Shown here: positions 40,989-51,100 of the stretch, one piece after another
Layout of the letters: every line of letters starts with the position of its first letter
How positions within the stretch are numbered: the stretch's first letter is position 1
DNA from: CALDUY01 sp046350255
Lineage (GTDB): Bacteria; Planctomycetota; Planctomycetia; Gemmatales; Gemmataceae
Length of the DNA stretch: 64,000 nt
Reading direction: 5' to 3'
Assembly (NCBI GenBank): GCA_046350255.1
Contig: JAXMAV010000021.1
Coordinates: forward strand, 62,001 to 126,000
The notes under the pieces: generated by a model
What the model saw: only the letters and a program-made list of their open reading frames with translations
What the model was told of the DNA's origin: nothing
Database searches by the model: none
Made by a program: the position numbers and the translations under genes

Positions 40989-42545
40989 TCAGCCTTCGCC
41001 GCGGCTGGCGCTGGTCGAGCCTTCGGCCGGATCCTTGCCATCGACCCAGGGGCCTTCCAGCTTCTGGTAGTCGGGCGGCACCACCGTGCTGCCCTTGTCA
41101 CCGCCCTTCCAGCCGATGATCTGGTTGGGCTTGCCGCGCTTCCGGCTCTTGGCCTCCAGATTCGAGGCCCACGACGCATCGGCCTGGATCGGCTTGCCGT
41201 GCTCCTTGTCCCAGAACAGGACCTGGCCCGTGCGGTAGCTCTGCACACCCATGGCGACCGTGGTGAAGGCCGCCGCGCCGAGTTCAGGCGTGGATTCGGT
41301 CTCTCGCTTGCGGTTGCGGACGCAATCGAGGAAGTTCTCCCACAGAGCGTAGGTGGCGTTGCCCTTCTTCTCGTTTGTCCAGGTGTGGACCGGGGCACCC
41401 TGCTGGGCGCCGGGCTTCTTGGGACCACCGGCGATGTTCTGGCCGTAGACCTCGAAGCCGGACATGTAGTCGCCGCCGCCGGTGAACTTGATGGTAGCCA
41501 GCCGACCGCGAATCATCTCGCCCAGCTGAGTGTCGTTGCACATGGTCGCCGAGATAAGGACCTGGCAGCCCTCGTTGTAATCCGCGACGACAGTAGCGGT
41601 GTCCGGCACATCGCGGCCATCGTACTCCAGGTAGATGCCGCCCGAACCGACGACGCGCCCAGGGTAACGCACACCCATGGCGGCGATCAGGTGCGTCGTC
41701 TGATGGACGAACAGGTCGGTGAACATGCCACCGCCGAACGGCCAGTAGCAGCGCCACTGCGCCCAGACGGCGCGGTCGAACGGCTGCTCCTTCGACGTGG
41801 GGCCGATCTTCTCGCCGCAGCACTCGAAATCAGTGCCCAGCCACATCTTCCAGTCGATGGTCTTCGGGGTCATCTCCTTTTTCAGCGGGTAGTAACGCCA
41901 CTGACCGCCCAGGTAGTTGCGGTAGTAGCTGGTCTGCCCCTGGAAGACCTTGCCGATGTTGCCCGCGCGGATGTAGTCGTTGGCGGCCTTCCAGGTCGGG
42001 TCGGCCATCGACTGCACGCCGACCGTCACCACCCGGTTCTTCTCCTGCGCCTTCTTCACCACGGCCTGGGCCTCGGCGATGGTGCGCGTCATCGGCTTTT
42101 CCATGTAGACATCTTTGCCGGCGTCCATGGCATCCAGCGCCATGCGGGCGTGCCAGTGATCCGGCGTGGCGATGCACACCACGTCGCAATCCTTGACCTT
42201 GTCGAGGATGACGCGGTAGTCCTTGGTGACGCGATCCTTGTCCGCCTCGTTGATGCCGCAGCGCTTCGCCGAGGGATACAGACCGCGTCCCTTGCCACTA
42301 CCCAGCTTGAAGTCGCCATCCCACACGTCGTTGACGGCCACGGCATCGACCTTGAGGCCCTTTTGCTTCATCTCGAGGATGACGTCGAGATGCTGCTGAC
42401 ACCGGCCGCCAACGCCGAGGAAGGCGACGCCGACGCGCTCGTTGGCGCCGTACACCCGCCGGGCGCTGGCCGCCGACAACGCCAGTGCCGAGCCGGCCAC
42501 GCCAGTCGTTTGCAGAAAGTTTCTTCGATTGACCTGGTCTGACAT
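40989..42545 (-). CDS. Exported Gfo/Idh/MocA-family oxidoreductase with Tat signal
   Basis: The 518-residue protein begins with a twin-arginine signal (MSDQVNRRNFLQTTGVAGSA), then a Rossmann fold ('VGVAFLGVGGRCQQHLDVIL', about residues 38-57) and the conserved lysine segment 'DVYMEKPMTRTIAEA' (about 142-156). The C-terminal half is the alpha/beta substrate domain. In planctomycetes such proteins are numerous and act, so far as known, on sugars or sugar acids with NAD(P). Export with a bound cofactor explains the Tat route. A terminator follows. It is not linked to obvious sugar genes here. Confidence 0.88.
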   Translation of the reverse strand: MSDQVNRRNFLQTTGVAGSALALSAASARRVYGANERVGVAFLGVGGRCQQHLDVILEMKQKGLKVDAVAVNDVWDGDFKLGSGKGRGLYPSAKRCGINEADKDRVTKDYRVILDKVKDCDVVCIATPDHWHARMALDAMDAGKDVYMEKPMTRTIAEAQAVVKKAQEKNRVVTVGVQSMADPTWKAANDYIRAGNIGKVFQGQTSYYRNYLGGQWRYYPLKKEMTPKTIDWKMWLGTDFECCGEKIGPTSKEQPFDRAVWAQWRCYWPFGGGMFTDLFVHQTTHLIAAMGVRYPGRVVGSGGIYLEYDGRDVPDTATVVADYNEGCQVLISATMCNDTQLGEMIRGRLATIKFTGGGDYMSGFEVYGQNIAGGPKKPGAQQGAPVHTWTNEKKGNATYALWENFLDCVRNRKRETESTPELGAAAFTTVAMGVQSYRTGQVLFWDKEHGKPIQADASWASNLEAKSRKRGKPNQIIGWKGGDKGSTVVPPDYQKLEGPWVDGKDPAEGSTSASRGEG

Positions 42546-42693
42546 GAGAAGTGCCTCATCACCGGGGTGGTTGGAGTGAACGCGGATGTGGTTACACTAT
42601 CAGAAGAAAAAGCCCCTTGCCACGCGCGGCCCAGGAAAATCAGCGCAGGCGCTCTCCGGGTCGTGGTGGACCTTTCCTGCCAGGAAACCGGGG

Positions 42694-43383
42694 TTAATCG
42701 AGGCCCAGGAGCAGATCGACGACCCAGCAGCCGGGTAGATGCACGCCACCGACCCGACAGTGCGTCAGCATGGCCTCCGAGTTACACCCTGCAAACTCCA
42801 GGGCGTCGGCCAGCAGCGGATAAAGCTCCTGCTCTCCCCGCAGGTGAATGCTACGCGCCAGCTGCAGCACGGCAGAATCATCCTGCGTCAGCCACAGCGG
42901 ATCGATGTGGGGCAGCGGTCGCGGCCCGAGGATCTCCGCCAGGAGAGCGTACTGCACCTGCAGTTCCTGCTGCTCGCGCAGCCAGCCCTCATCGCCGCCA
43001 CCCACCGCACGGCGTGCGTGATCCGCCACGTCCTCGGCGTAGTACAGCCCGGGAGTGACAAGCAGGCTGGCGGCCCGACGCAGCTGCTCCTGCTGCCAGC
43101 TCCAGGCCAGAAGACTCTCACCGAGACGAGCATCGCGCATCTCCTGGAACGCCTGGAAAGCGTCATGATCGACCAGGAGCCGCTCCTGCTCGGTGATCAG
43201 TCCCTCGGCATAGCGCTGAGCCTGAATCAGCGCCTGGCGCGAGCGCGGATCGTCCAGCAGGTCGAGGCGTCGGCGTAAACAGGCGACCGCAAAAAGACGC
43301 CGCTTGCGATCGCTCACTCCCTCGTGGAGCAGTGGCGCCAGGCCATCCGACCAGGTTTCGCAGCTATCCTGTCCACCGTCCAA
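42694..43383 (-). CDS. Gemmataceae-type protein of unknown function
   Basis: The 229-residue soluble protein matches a Gemmata-type layout that I recall: 'RKRRLFAVACLRRRLDLLDD' (about 26-45), 'RSRQALIQAQRYAEGLITEQ' (about 47-66), then 'ILGPRPLPHIDPLWLTQDDS' and the C-terminal 'LADALEFAGCNSEAMLTHCR' and 'HLPGCWVVDLLLG'. Proteins of this layout are, in my memory, numerous in Gemmata and related genera, often beside repeat or leucine-rich genes, with no known function. It is divergent from the DUF1549 gene. Confidence 0.7.
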   Translation of the reverse strand: MDGGQDSCETWSDGLAPLLHEGVSDRKRRLFAVACLRRRLDLLDDPRSRQALIQAQRYAEGLITEQERLLVDHDAFQAFQEMRDARLGESLLAWSWQQEQLRRAASLLVTPGLYYAEDVADHARRAVGGGDEGWLREQQELQVQYALLAEILGPRPLPHIDPLWLTQDDSAVLQLARSIHLRGEQELYPLLADALEFAGCNSEAMLTHCRVGGVHLPGCWVVDLLLGLD

Positions 43384-43496
43384 GCGGCACTCTCCGGCTA
43401 CCTGGGGCAGGTCGGGGGGGGTTGAACCGCCCCGCGCCTCTCGAATACACTAATACTATCCAACCCGCCTCTTATCACTTTACCCCGCCGGGTGCC

Positions 43497-46400
43497 ATGA
43501 CATCCACACTCTCCCACTTCACGAGCTGGTTCATGGTCGTTGGCGCGGCCCTTCTTCAGGTGAGCCCCGCCACGGCTGCTGGCAAGGTGGACTTCGGCCG
43601 CGAAGTTCTACCCATTCTCTCGGAGAACTGCTTCCACTGCCATGGGCCCGACTCGAAGAACCGCAAAGGAGGCCTTCGCCTCGACACGAAGGACGGCGCT
43701 TTCCGAAAGAAGAAGAGCCATCAGACCATCGTCCCCGGCAAGAGCGGCCAGAGCGAGTTGTTTCTGCGGGTGGCCAGTACCGAGCCGAACGAGATCATGC
43801 CCCCGCCGGATTCCAACCGCAAACTGACGGTCAAGCAGATCGAGGTGCTGAAACGCTGGATCGACCAGGGCGCCCCCTGGGGCCAGCACTGGGCCTTCAC
43901 CTCCCTGCCCCGCGTGGTAGAGTTGCCAGCCGTCAAGAACCGGACCTGGGGTGCCAATCCCATCGATCGATTCGTCCTGGCCCGGCTCGAACGTGAAGGC
44001 ATGACCCCTTCCCCCGAAGCCTCCCGCGAGTCTTGGCTGCGTCGGGTGACGCTTGACCTGACCGGTCTCCCCCCCACTCTCGCGGAGATGGATGCCTTTC
44101 TGGGAGACACCAGCCCCCAGGCCTACAAGACCGTGGTCGACCGGCTACTTTCCTCGAGTCGATACGGCGAACGGATGGCATCGGACTGGCTCGACGTGGC
44201 ACGCTACGCCGACACCCACGGCTACCAGATGGACCGCTCCCGTTCGATGTGGGCTTACCGCGACTGGGTGATTCGCTCGTTCAACCGGAATCAACGCTTC
44301 GATGAGTTCCTGACCTGGCAACTCGCCGGCGACCTGCTTCCCAACGCCACCCGCGACCAACGCCTGGCGACGGCCTTCAACCGCCTGCACATGCAGAACG
44401 AGGAAGGCGGCATCGTCGAGGAAGAGTTCCGGGTGGCCTACGTGGTCGACCGCGTCAACACCATGGGAACCGCATTTCTGGGAATGACGTTTGAGTGTTC
44501 GCGCTGTCACGATCACAAGTACGACCCCATCTCGATGAAGGACTTCTACGGACTGTTCGCCTTCTTCCAGAACATCGACGAGGCCGGGCAGACACCCTAC
44601 TTCACCTCCTCGATGCCGGTGCCTACCTTGCTGCTCGCCACGGACGAGCAGGATCGCAAGCGGCTCGACCTGGAGAAGCGCATTCAGGAAAGCGAAGCGG
44701 CCTACCTGGCCGCGCGGGCCGCGGGAGAATCTCGCTTCCAGAAATGGCTGATGGGACGGACCAAAGCTCCCGACCTACCCGGCCTGGTAGCTGCTTACAG
44801 TTTCGATGGCTGGAAGGACGGCAAGGTGGCCAACTCGGTGAATCCCAAGCAGCCAGGCTCCCCCTTGGAAGGTCCGAAACCGACAGCGGGCAAGGTCAAC
44901 CAGGGGGCCGAACTCTCGGGGGAAAACGGCTTCACCTTCCCCGGTGTAGGTCATTTCTCGCGCATCGACTCCTTCTCGCTGGCGCTGTGGCTGCAAATGC
45001 CAGCCATCACTCCCCGGGCCACGGTGGTGCATCACAGCAAGGCACCCGTGGATGCAGGAAGTCGAGGGTACGAACTGTTACTGGAGCAGGGCCACGTCGC
45101 CTTCGGTCTGCATCACATGTGGCCGGGCAATGCGCTCAAGGTGCGGTCGAAGACGCAACTTCCAGTGAAGCGGTGGACGCACGTGACCTTCACCTACGAT
45201 GGTTCCAGCCGTGCCAGCGGGGTAAAGCTATACCTCGATGGCCATCCGGCCGAGCTGGAGGTGGTGCGCGATAACCTGTGGAAGGACATCACCTACGGCG
45301 ACGAGCCGAATCTGACGCTGGGGTATCGCTTCCGCGACAACGGGTTCAAGGGTGGGAAGGTCGATGAACTCCGGGTGTTCCAGCGGGCGGTAACGCCGCT
45401 CGAAGCCGCTCACCTGGCAGGTCGCGATAACTGGACCCAGGCCTGGGCCACCCCAGCGGATCGACTCAGTGCCAGCCAGCGCGCCGCCCTGGCAGATTAC
45501 TACTTCGGAGTGGTGGATGAGCCCACGTTGAAATCAGCCGAGGTGCTCCGCGGTATTCGACGCGAACACAACGCCCTGATCCAACCGATTTCCGAGGTGA
45601 TGGTAATGCAGGAGCTACCCCGGCCGAAGCCTGCCTTCGTGCTGAAGCGAGGCGCCTACGATGCGCCCGGCGACCCGGTGACCATGCAAACCCCGGAAGC
45701 CATGCCCCCATTTCCTCCGGACACTCCGCGCAACCGCCTGGGGCTGGCGCGCTGGTTGACCCAGCCGGATCATCCCCTGACGGCCCGCGTAACCGTCAAC
45801 CGACTGTGGCAGCAACTGTTCGGCAAGGGCATCGTTGAAACCAGCGATAACTTCGGCAGCACCGGGGCACTGCCCACTCATCCCGAACTCCTTGACTGGC
45901 TGGCCCGCGACTTCGTCGACCATGGCTGGGACGTACGCCGTTTCCTCGAGCAAGTGGTTCTCTCTGCCACCTATCGTCAGTCGACCCGGATCACCCCCGA
46001 GGCCCTGGCCCGCGATCCCTACAACCAGCTGCTGGGTCGTGCCCCAGCGCGGCGGCTCTCCGCCGAGATGCTCCGCGATCAGGCACTTGCCGTCAGCGGG
46101 CTGCTCACGGAGAAGATCGGCGGCCCCAGCGTCTACCCTTATCAGCCCGAGGGACTCTGGAATGAGGCGATGGGCCGGCCCCACTACCCGCAATCGAGCG
46201 GTGCCGACCTCTACCGTCGCAGCCTGTACACCTACTGGAAGCGGACGGTGCCGCATCCGCAGATGACGCTCTTCGACGCAGCCGACCGCAGCGTTTGTTC
46301 GGCGCGCCGACAAACCACCAGCACGCCGCTGCAGGCACTGGGTCTGCTCAACGACCCGCAGATGGTAGAGGCCGCCCGCGGGCTGGGGCAGCGTTTGCTG

Positions 46401-46670
46401 CTGGAGGGCGGCAAGTCGTTGCCCGATCAGCTGGCCTGGGCCTTCCGCCTGGTGACGGGACGACGACCGGATGCGCGCGAGGCGAAAGTGCTGGAAGAGG
46501 TCTTCACCGAGCAACGCGCCGAGTTCGCCCGTGATCCCAAGGCGACGACCAAATACCTGAGCATCGGGCAGTTTCGGGCCGTGCCCCGACTCAAGCCCGA
46601 CGAGCTGGCAGCCGCGGCCACTGTGGCCCTGGCCATCCTGAATCACGATGCCGCAGTGAACCGGCGATAA
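43497..46670 (+). CDS. Planctomycete PSCyt1/PSD1 cytochrome-like exported protein (DUF1549/DUF1553) with LamG-like insert
   Basis: The 1057-residue protein has a signal (residues 1-30 of MTSTLSHFTSWF) and the PSCyt1 cytochrome motif CFHCHG at about 45-50. DUF1549 (PSCyt2) follows from about 155, including a second CxxCH (CSRCHDHKYDP, about residue 334). Between about 430 and 640 is a LamG-like beta-sandwich, and the C-terminal DUF1553 (PSD1) runs to the end. Haem would be attached through CxxCH by the Ccs system encoded at the window's left end. Such proteins pair with DUF1501 proteins, as here 16 bp downstream. Their biochemical role is not established; links to polysaccharide use are proposed. 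Confidence 0.9.
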   Translation: MTSTLSHFTSWFMVVGAALLQVSPATAAGKVDFGREVLPILSENCFHCHGPDSKNRKGGLRLDTKDGAFRKKKSHQTIVPGKSGQSELFLRVASTEPNEIMPPPDSNRKLTVKQIEVLKRWIDQGAPWGQHWAFTSLPRVVELPAVKNRTWGANPIDRFVLARLEREGMTPSPEASRESWLRRVTLDLTGLPPTLAEMDAFLGDTSPQAYKTVVDRLLSSSRYGERMASDWLDVARYADTHGYQMDRSRSMWAYRDWVIRSFNRNQRFDEFLTWQLAGDLLPNATRDQRLATAFNRLHMQNEEGGIVEEEFRVAYVVDRVNTMGTAFLGMTFECSRCHDHKYDPISMKDFYGLFAFFQNIDEAGQTPYFTSSMPVPTLLLATDEQDRKRLDLEKRIQESEAAYLAARAAGESRFQKWLMGRTKAPDLPGLVAAYSFDGWKDGKVANSVNPKQPGSPLEGPKPTAGKVNQGAELSGENGFTFPGVGHFSRIDSFSLALWLQMPAITPRATVVHHSKAPVDAGSRGYELLLEQGHVAFGLHHMWPGNALKVRSKTQLPVKRWTHVTFTYDGSSRASGVKLYLDGHPAELEVVRDNLWKDITYGDEPNLTLGYRFRDNGFKGGKVDELRVFQRAVTPLEAAHLAGRDNWTQAWATPADRLSASQRAALADYYFGVVDEPTLKSAEVLRGIRREHNALIQPISEVMVMQELPRPKPAFVLKRGAYDAPGDPVTMQTPEAMPPFPPDTPRNRLGLARWLTQPDHPLTARVTVNRLWQQLFGKGIVETSDNFGSTGALPTHPELLDWLARDFVDHGWDVRRFLEQVVLSATYRQSTRITPEALARDPYNQLLGRAPARRLSAEMLRDQALAVSGLLTEKIGGPSVYPYQPEGLWNEAMGRPHYPQSSGADLYRRSLYTYWKRTVPHPQMTLFDAADRSVCSARRQTTSTPLQALGLLNDPQMVEAARGLGQRLLLEGGKSLPDQLAWAFRLVTGRRPDAREAKVLEEVFTEQRAEFARDPKATTKYLSIGQFRAVPRLKPDELAAAATVALAILNHDAAVNRR

Positions 46671-46686
46671 CCAAGCGAGTGCCCCC

Positions 46687-48132
46687 ATGATCTCCCACGA
46701 GATGTTGCCGCCGATCAATCGCCGCCTCTTCCTCCGGACAGCCGGGCTGGGCCTGGGTGGCGTGGCCCTGTCGCATTTGCTCCACCAGGAGACGGCCCGG
46801 GCGGCCGACACCCCAACCAGCCCGGGTGTGCTGAGCCAGCCACACTTCGCCCCGAAGGCGAAGCGGATCATCTACCTGTTCATGGCCGGCGGCCCCAGCC
46901 AGCTCGACACCTTCGACCACAAGCCGCTCCTGAACAAGATGAACGGGCAGGACCTGCCCGACAGCGTGCGTCAGGGTCAGCGCCTGACTGGCATGTCGGC
47001 CAACCAGGCGCATTTGCCACTCGCCGGGTCGATCTTCAAGTTCGCCCGGCACGGCAAAAGCGGCGCCTGGGTGAGCGATCTCTTCCCCAACCTGGCCCAG
47101 GTTGTCGATCAACTCTGCTTCGTGCGCTCCTGCTACACCGAGGCGATCAATCACGACCCGGCCATCACGCTGTTTCAGACCGGGCATCAGCTGGCGGGCC
47201 GGCCCAGCATGGGCGCCTGGCTGAGCTACGGCCTGGGCAGTCTTAACGCCAATCTACCCGCCTTCGTGGTGCTCATCTCACGCGACCGCACCGAGCAAGG
47301 GTTGTATGCCCGCCTCTGGGGCAGCGGCTTTCTGCCCAGCACGCACCAGGGTGTGCAGTTCCGCAGCGGCCGCGATCCCGTGCTGTACCTCGATAATCCC
47401 GAGGGGGTTTCTCGCCAGGGACGCCGCAAGCTGCTCGATCGGCTGGCGGAGCTGAACAAGATGGAGGCGCAGCGCGAGGGCGACCCGGAGATCCTGTCCC
47501 GGGTGCAGCAGTACGAGATGGCCTACCGGATGCAGACCAGCGTGCCCGAGGTGATGGATCTGTCGAAGGAGTCCGCCAGCACGCTCGACCTGTATGGTCC
47601 AGAAGTGAAGACGCCCGGAACCTTCGCCGCAAACTGTCTGCTGGCCCGACGCCTGGCCGAGCGCAACGTCCGCTTCATTCAGCTGTACCACCCTGGATGG
47701 GACCACCACGGCGGCCTGCCTGGGGGCATCCGACGCCAGGCCAAAGACGTCGATCGCGCCTGCTTCGGGCTCATTCAGGATCTCAAACGGACCGGATTGC
47801 TGAACGACACCCTCGTGGTCTGGGGAGGCGAGTTCGGCCGCACTAACTACAGCCAGGGCAAACTCACCGCGACCGACTATGGACGCGACCACCATCCGCG
47901 CTGCTTCACCATGTGGTTTGCTGGCGCCGGGATCAAACCCGGAGTGACCCATGGAGCGACCGACGACTTCGGCTACAACATCGCAGCCAATCCGGTCCAC
48001 GTCCACGACATCCAGGCCACGCTACTGCAGCAGCTCGGCATCGATCACGAGCGCCTGACCTACAAGTTCCAGGGTCGGTACTACCGGCTGACCGACATTC
48101 ACGGCCACGTGGTCAAGGAGATTCTTGCCTGA
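46687..48132 (+). CDS. DUF1501 exported protein with Tat signal
   Basis: The 481-residue protein begins with a twin-arginine signal (INRRLFLRTAGLGLGGVALS, residues 10-29). The body is DUF1501: 'RIIYLFMAGGPSQLDTFDHK' (about 59-78), 'CFVRSCYTEAINHDPAITLF' and a C-terminal 'TLVVWGGEFGRTNYSQG'. The fold is alkaline-phosphatase/sulfatase-like, as known for DUF1501. It follows the DUF1549/DUF1553 gene by 16 bp, the usual planctomycete pair, and is probably co-transcribed. Substrate unknown. Confidence 0.92.
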   Translation: MISHEMLPPINRRLFLRTAGLGLGGVALSHLLHQETARAADTPTSPGVLSQPHFAPKAKRIIYLFMAGGPSQLDTFDHKPLLNKMNGQDLPDSVRQGQRLTGMSANQAHLPLAGSIFKFARHGKSGAWVSDLFPNLAQVVDQLCFVRSCYTEAINHDPAITLFQTGHQLAGRPSMGAWLSYGLGSLNANLPAFVVLISRDRTEQGLYARLWGSGFLPSTHQGVQFRSGRDPVLYLDNPEGVSRQGRRKLLDRLAELNKMEAQREGDPEILSRVQQYEMAYRMQTSVPEVMDLSKESASTLDLYGPEVKTPGTFAANCLLARRLAERNVRFIQLYHPGWDHHGGLPGGIRRQAKDVDRACFGLIQDLKRTGLLNDTLVVWGGEFGRTNYSQGKLTATDYGRDHHPRCFTMWFAGAGIKPGVTHGATDDFGYNIAANPVHVHDIQATLLQQLGIDHERLTYKFQGRYYRLTDIHGHVVKEILA

Positions 48133-48133
48133 C

Positions 48134-51100
48134 TCAGCGAAGCGCCTCGATGGCAGCGTCGAGCTTCTCACGCAAGCGCGGGTAGACCGTCAGGTCGGTT
48201 TGCTCGCGGTCGCCGAGGCGGAATCCTGCGAGTACTTCGGCTAACACACCTCGCGCTTCCGCCGAGTCTTTCTCCTCGGCCAGGCGTGCCAGGGTCACCA
48301 GCCGGCGGTAGTCGTCGATTCCCTCGCGCAGGCGCTCGAAGTGTGGCGTGGAAACCAGTTCGCCCTCAGGGCTGGCGTAGCACCAGGCGTAGTCGTCCTC
48401 CCGGCAATCCAGCGCGTAGTTGGGGTCGCCCGCCACGACGTTCCAGTGCCAGGAGAGGCGGAACTTCATGCGGTGCTGCTTTGCGATCTTGTAGAGGTAG
48501 AAGCCGTACGACCAGCGGTTGCCCCCGTTGTAGAAGGCCCACTCGCCGCCCGCATCGTGGAGCAGTTTGACCCCCGTGGCGTCGTGGTCGTTCCAGTTGG
48601 CGACGCTCAGCGCCTTGGAGAATCGGAAATGGGGATCATTCCGATCGCTCCCCCGGAACGAGGTGGCGGCAGTGAAGTGAGGCGGCCCCTTGGGGAATGC
48701 CTTGCGGTACTCCTCGGCATTCTCTGCCCCACGCACCAGGTCATCGCCCAGCGGTTCGTCGCCGATGTTCCAGTAGACCGGTAGCCACTCCGCCCGCCTG
48801 GCGTGACGATCGATGGCCCCGAACAGCGTGCGGATGAACTGGCTGTAGTCGCTGAATCCGGCCGACTTCATCGCCTCGAGGTCCTTCTTGTACAGGTCCA
48901 GCCCCACCAGCGGACAGTAGCTGACGACCGGCAGGCGGAACCCTTCCTCCTTGAACAATTGCATCTGGGCGTCACCGCGTCGGAAATCGATCTGCGGCCT
49001 CCCGTCCTTGAACCCCTGGTAGGTGAGCATGGGAAGCCCGCTGGCCGTGGTGAACCCGTAGTCGCGCATCTTGCGGAGTGACTTGCGGGCCATCGTCTGG
49101 TTCCACTCTTCGGTTTCCTCGGAGAACCACGGCGAATCGATGGTGTGGCCCCAGGGCCCCGCCGGAATGTCCACCGCGTCGAGCATCCCCTTGCGCACGG
49201 TGAAGCGCAGCCCCAGCGTCTGGGCCATCCCCTTCTCCGGAGTCAGCGTAAGTTTGCCCGTGTAGACACCCGGAGTGGCTTTTCCCGGTACGCGCAGTGT
49301 CATCCAGAAAGTGCGCGTAACCCCGGTGGGAACGGGGGCGCTGCTCCCGGGCATCAACCGGCGCGGCGCGATGGTGTAGACGCCACCATCCGAGGTGACC
49401 CGGGCAATGCGATGCTGGAGATGATGGATCGCCAGTGTCGAAGAAGGCAGCACCGAACCACCCGGCCCCGTGAGGTTGGTGGCGGTCAGCGTCACCTTGC
49501 CGAGATCCTGCAACGGATACACCGACACCGTGAGTGGCTCCTGCTCGCCAGTGAAGGCACTGGCCTGCAATTCCGTGATGCGTTCGTCGGGAGCGGGCAC
49601 ATCGGTGGAAAAGACGTCACGCATGTAGTCGCGGCTGAAGGCGATGAAGCCCCGATCTCTGTCGACCTGCTCGGGGGTGGGCTTTTCGAGATCCGGTTGG
49701 TGGATGATCCGCTTGAAGCTGTTGTCGAAGTGGAACCGCCGACGGTCCCGCACGAACTCGAGGAACCGCTTGCCCTCCTCGGCCTTGTCCGCGGGAAAGA
49801 CGATGATGGCGGAGACGCAGCAGGCCCAGTTCTCGCCCTCGAACTCGATGTTGAGCTGCCCATCGCGCACCTCGGCGACTACCTGCTTCTCCTGGAAGTA
49901 GGGAATCTGGTAGCGGTCGAACGTGTTGTCGGCGGGCAGATCCTCCACGTGGTGGAAGCGGAAATAACGCTTGAGAAACGAGGTCGCATCGAGGCGATCC
50001 TCCTGCCGCACTCCCTCGACGATCAGAGCACGCCGGCGATAACGCTGGACCTCGCCCCAGTAACCCGACGGCGAATCCATGTTGACGAAGACGTGATACT
50101 TCCCATTGGGCACGTCGAGGGCCAGCCCTCCCTGCTCGATGCAGAGGAAGTCGCGGTACAGCGGGTCAGGTTGCAGGGCGTCAAAACCTCGCCAGACGCG
50201 GACGTTCTTCCAGCCATACCCGCGACCAGTGGTGTAATGCTTGGACGGATCGAGTTCCTGAAAGCCCTCCATCAGTGGGCTACCCGCGGGACCAACGTCG
50301 AAGGCCCACAATCCGGGGAACTTGCGTCGAAGCGGTTCGGTGTCGCGCCGCAGACGCAGGTTGTCCAAGTAAATGGGTGAAGTTTCTCGGTCGCCGAGCG
50401 CGAAGACCAGGCGAGTGATGGCATCGAGTTGCAGCGCCCGGCCCGGTCGCGATTTCTCGCCCACGTACAGGGCCGTCGGCAGGATCAGGGTGCTGGCCCC
50501 CGGCGGAATGACGGTGTCATAGTTGACCCGGGTCCAGTAATCGCGCGTTTGTCGATCTCGTATTTCTACATTTAGCTGCACCGGTCGCTTCGACGCAGTG
50601 TAGACGTCGACCTCGAAGAAATCGTACCCGGACCAGTTCTGCGGCGCATCCATGCTGGCGAAGCCGCGATCCAGTCGCAGGGCTTTTTTCCCGTCGGTGG
50701 CGTGCTCGGCGACCACGGTACCGCCGGAGAAGGGATTGCGATCCTCGAAGGAGGTGATCTGCCGTCGGTCGGGCCCTTCGGTGGCACGACGCGCTTCCAG
50801 CAGGGTGCCACAGGCATAGCAGTGCTTCCAGTCGGCCTTGTTGCGGTTGCCGCACTCCGGGCAATTGATGCACTCCCCGGTCAGCGTCCCGGGGGGCTCG
50901 ATCGGCTTGCTTTCGTTGCCAAAGAGTGGCTGTGGGGTCAACGGCGCATCATCCTCCACCCGCACAACCGAGACATCATCCACCCAGAGATACCCCGGGG
51001 CGAGCAGGCCGAAGCTGGGCATGGCCTTGTCCACGCTGCGTTCCTTGATCTCGCCGACGTAGGAGAAGCGCGTCCAGCCGAACGTCCCGTTCTTCTTCAG

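Noticed and set aside
41199..42542. 447-codon open frame on the plus strand
   Set aside because: It mirrors the Gfo/Idh/MocA gene on the other strand, and its His/Asp/Val-rich text has no motif.
45615..46871. 418-codon open frame on the minus strand
   Set aside because: It lies antisense to the DUF1553 part and the start of DUF1501, both with clear family motifs.
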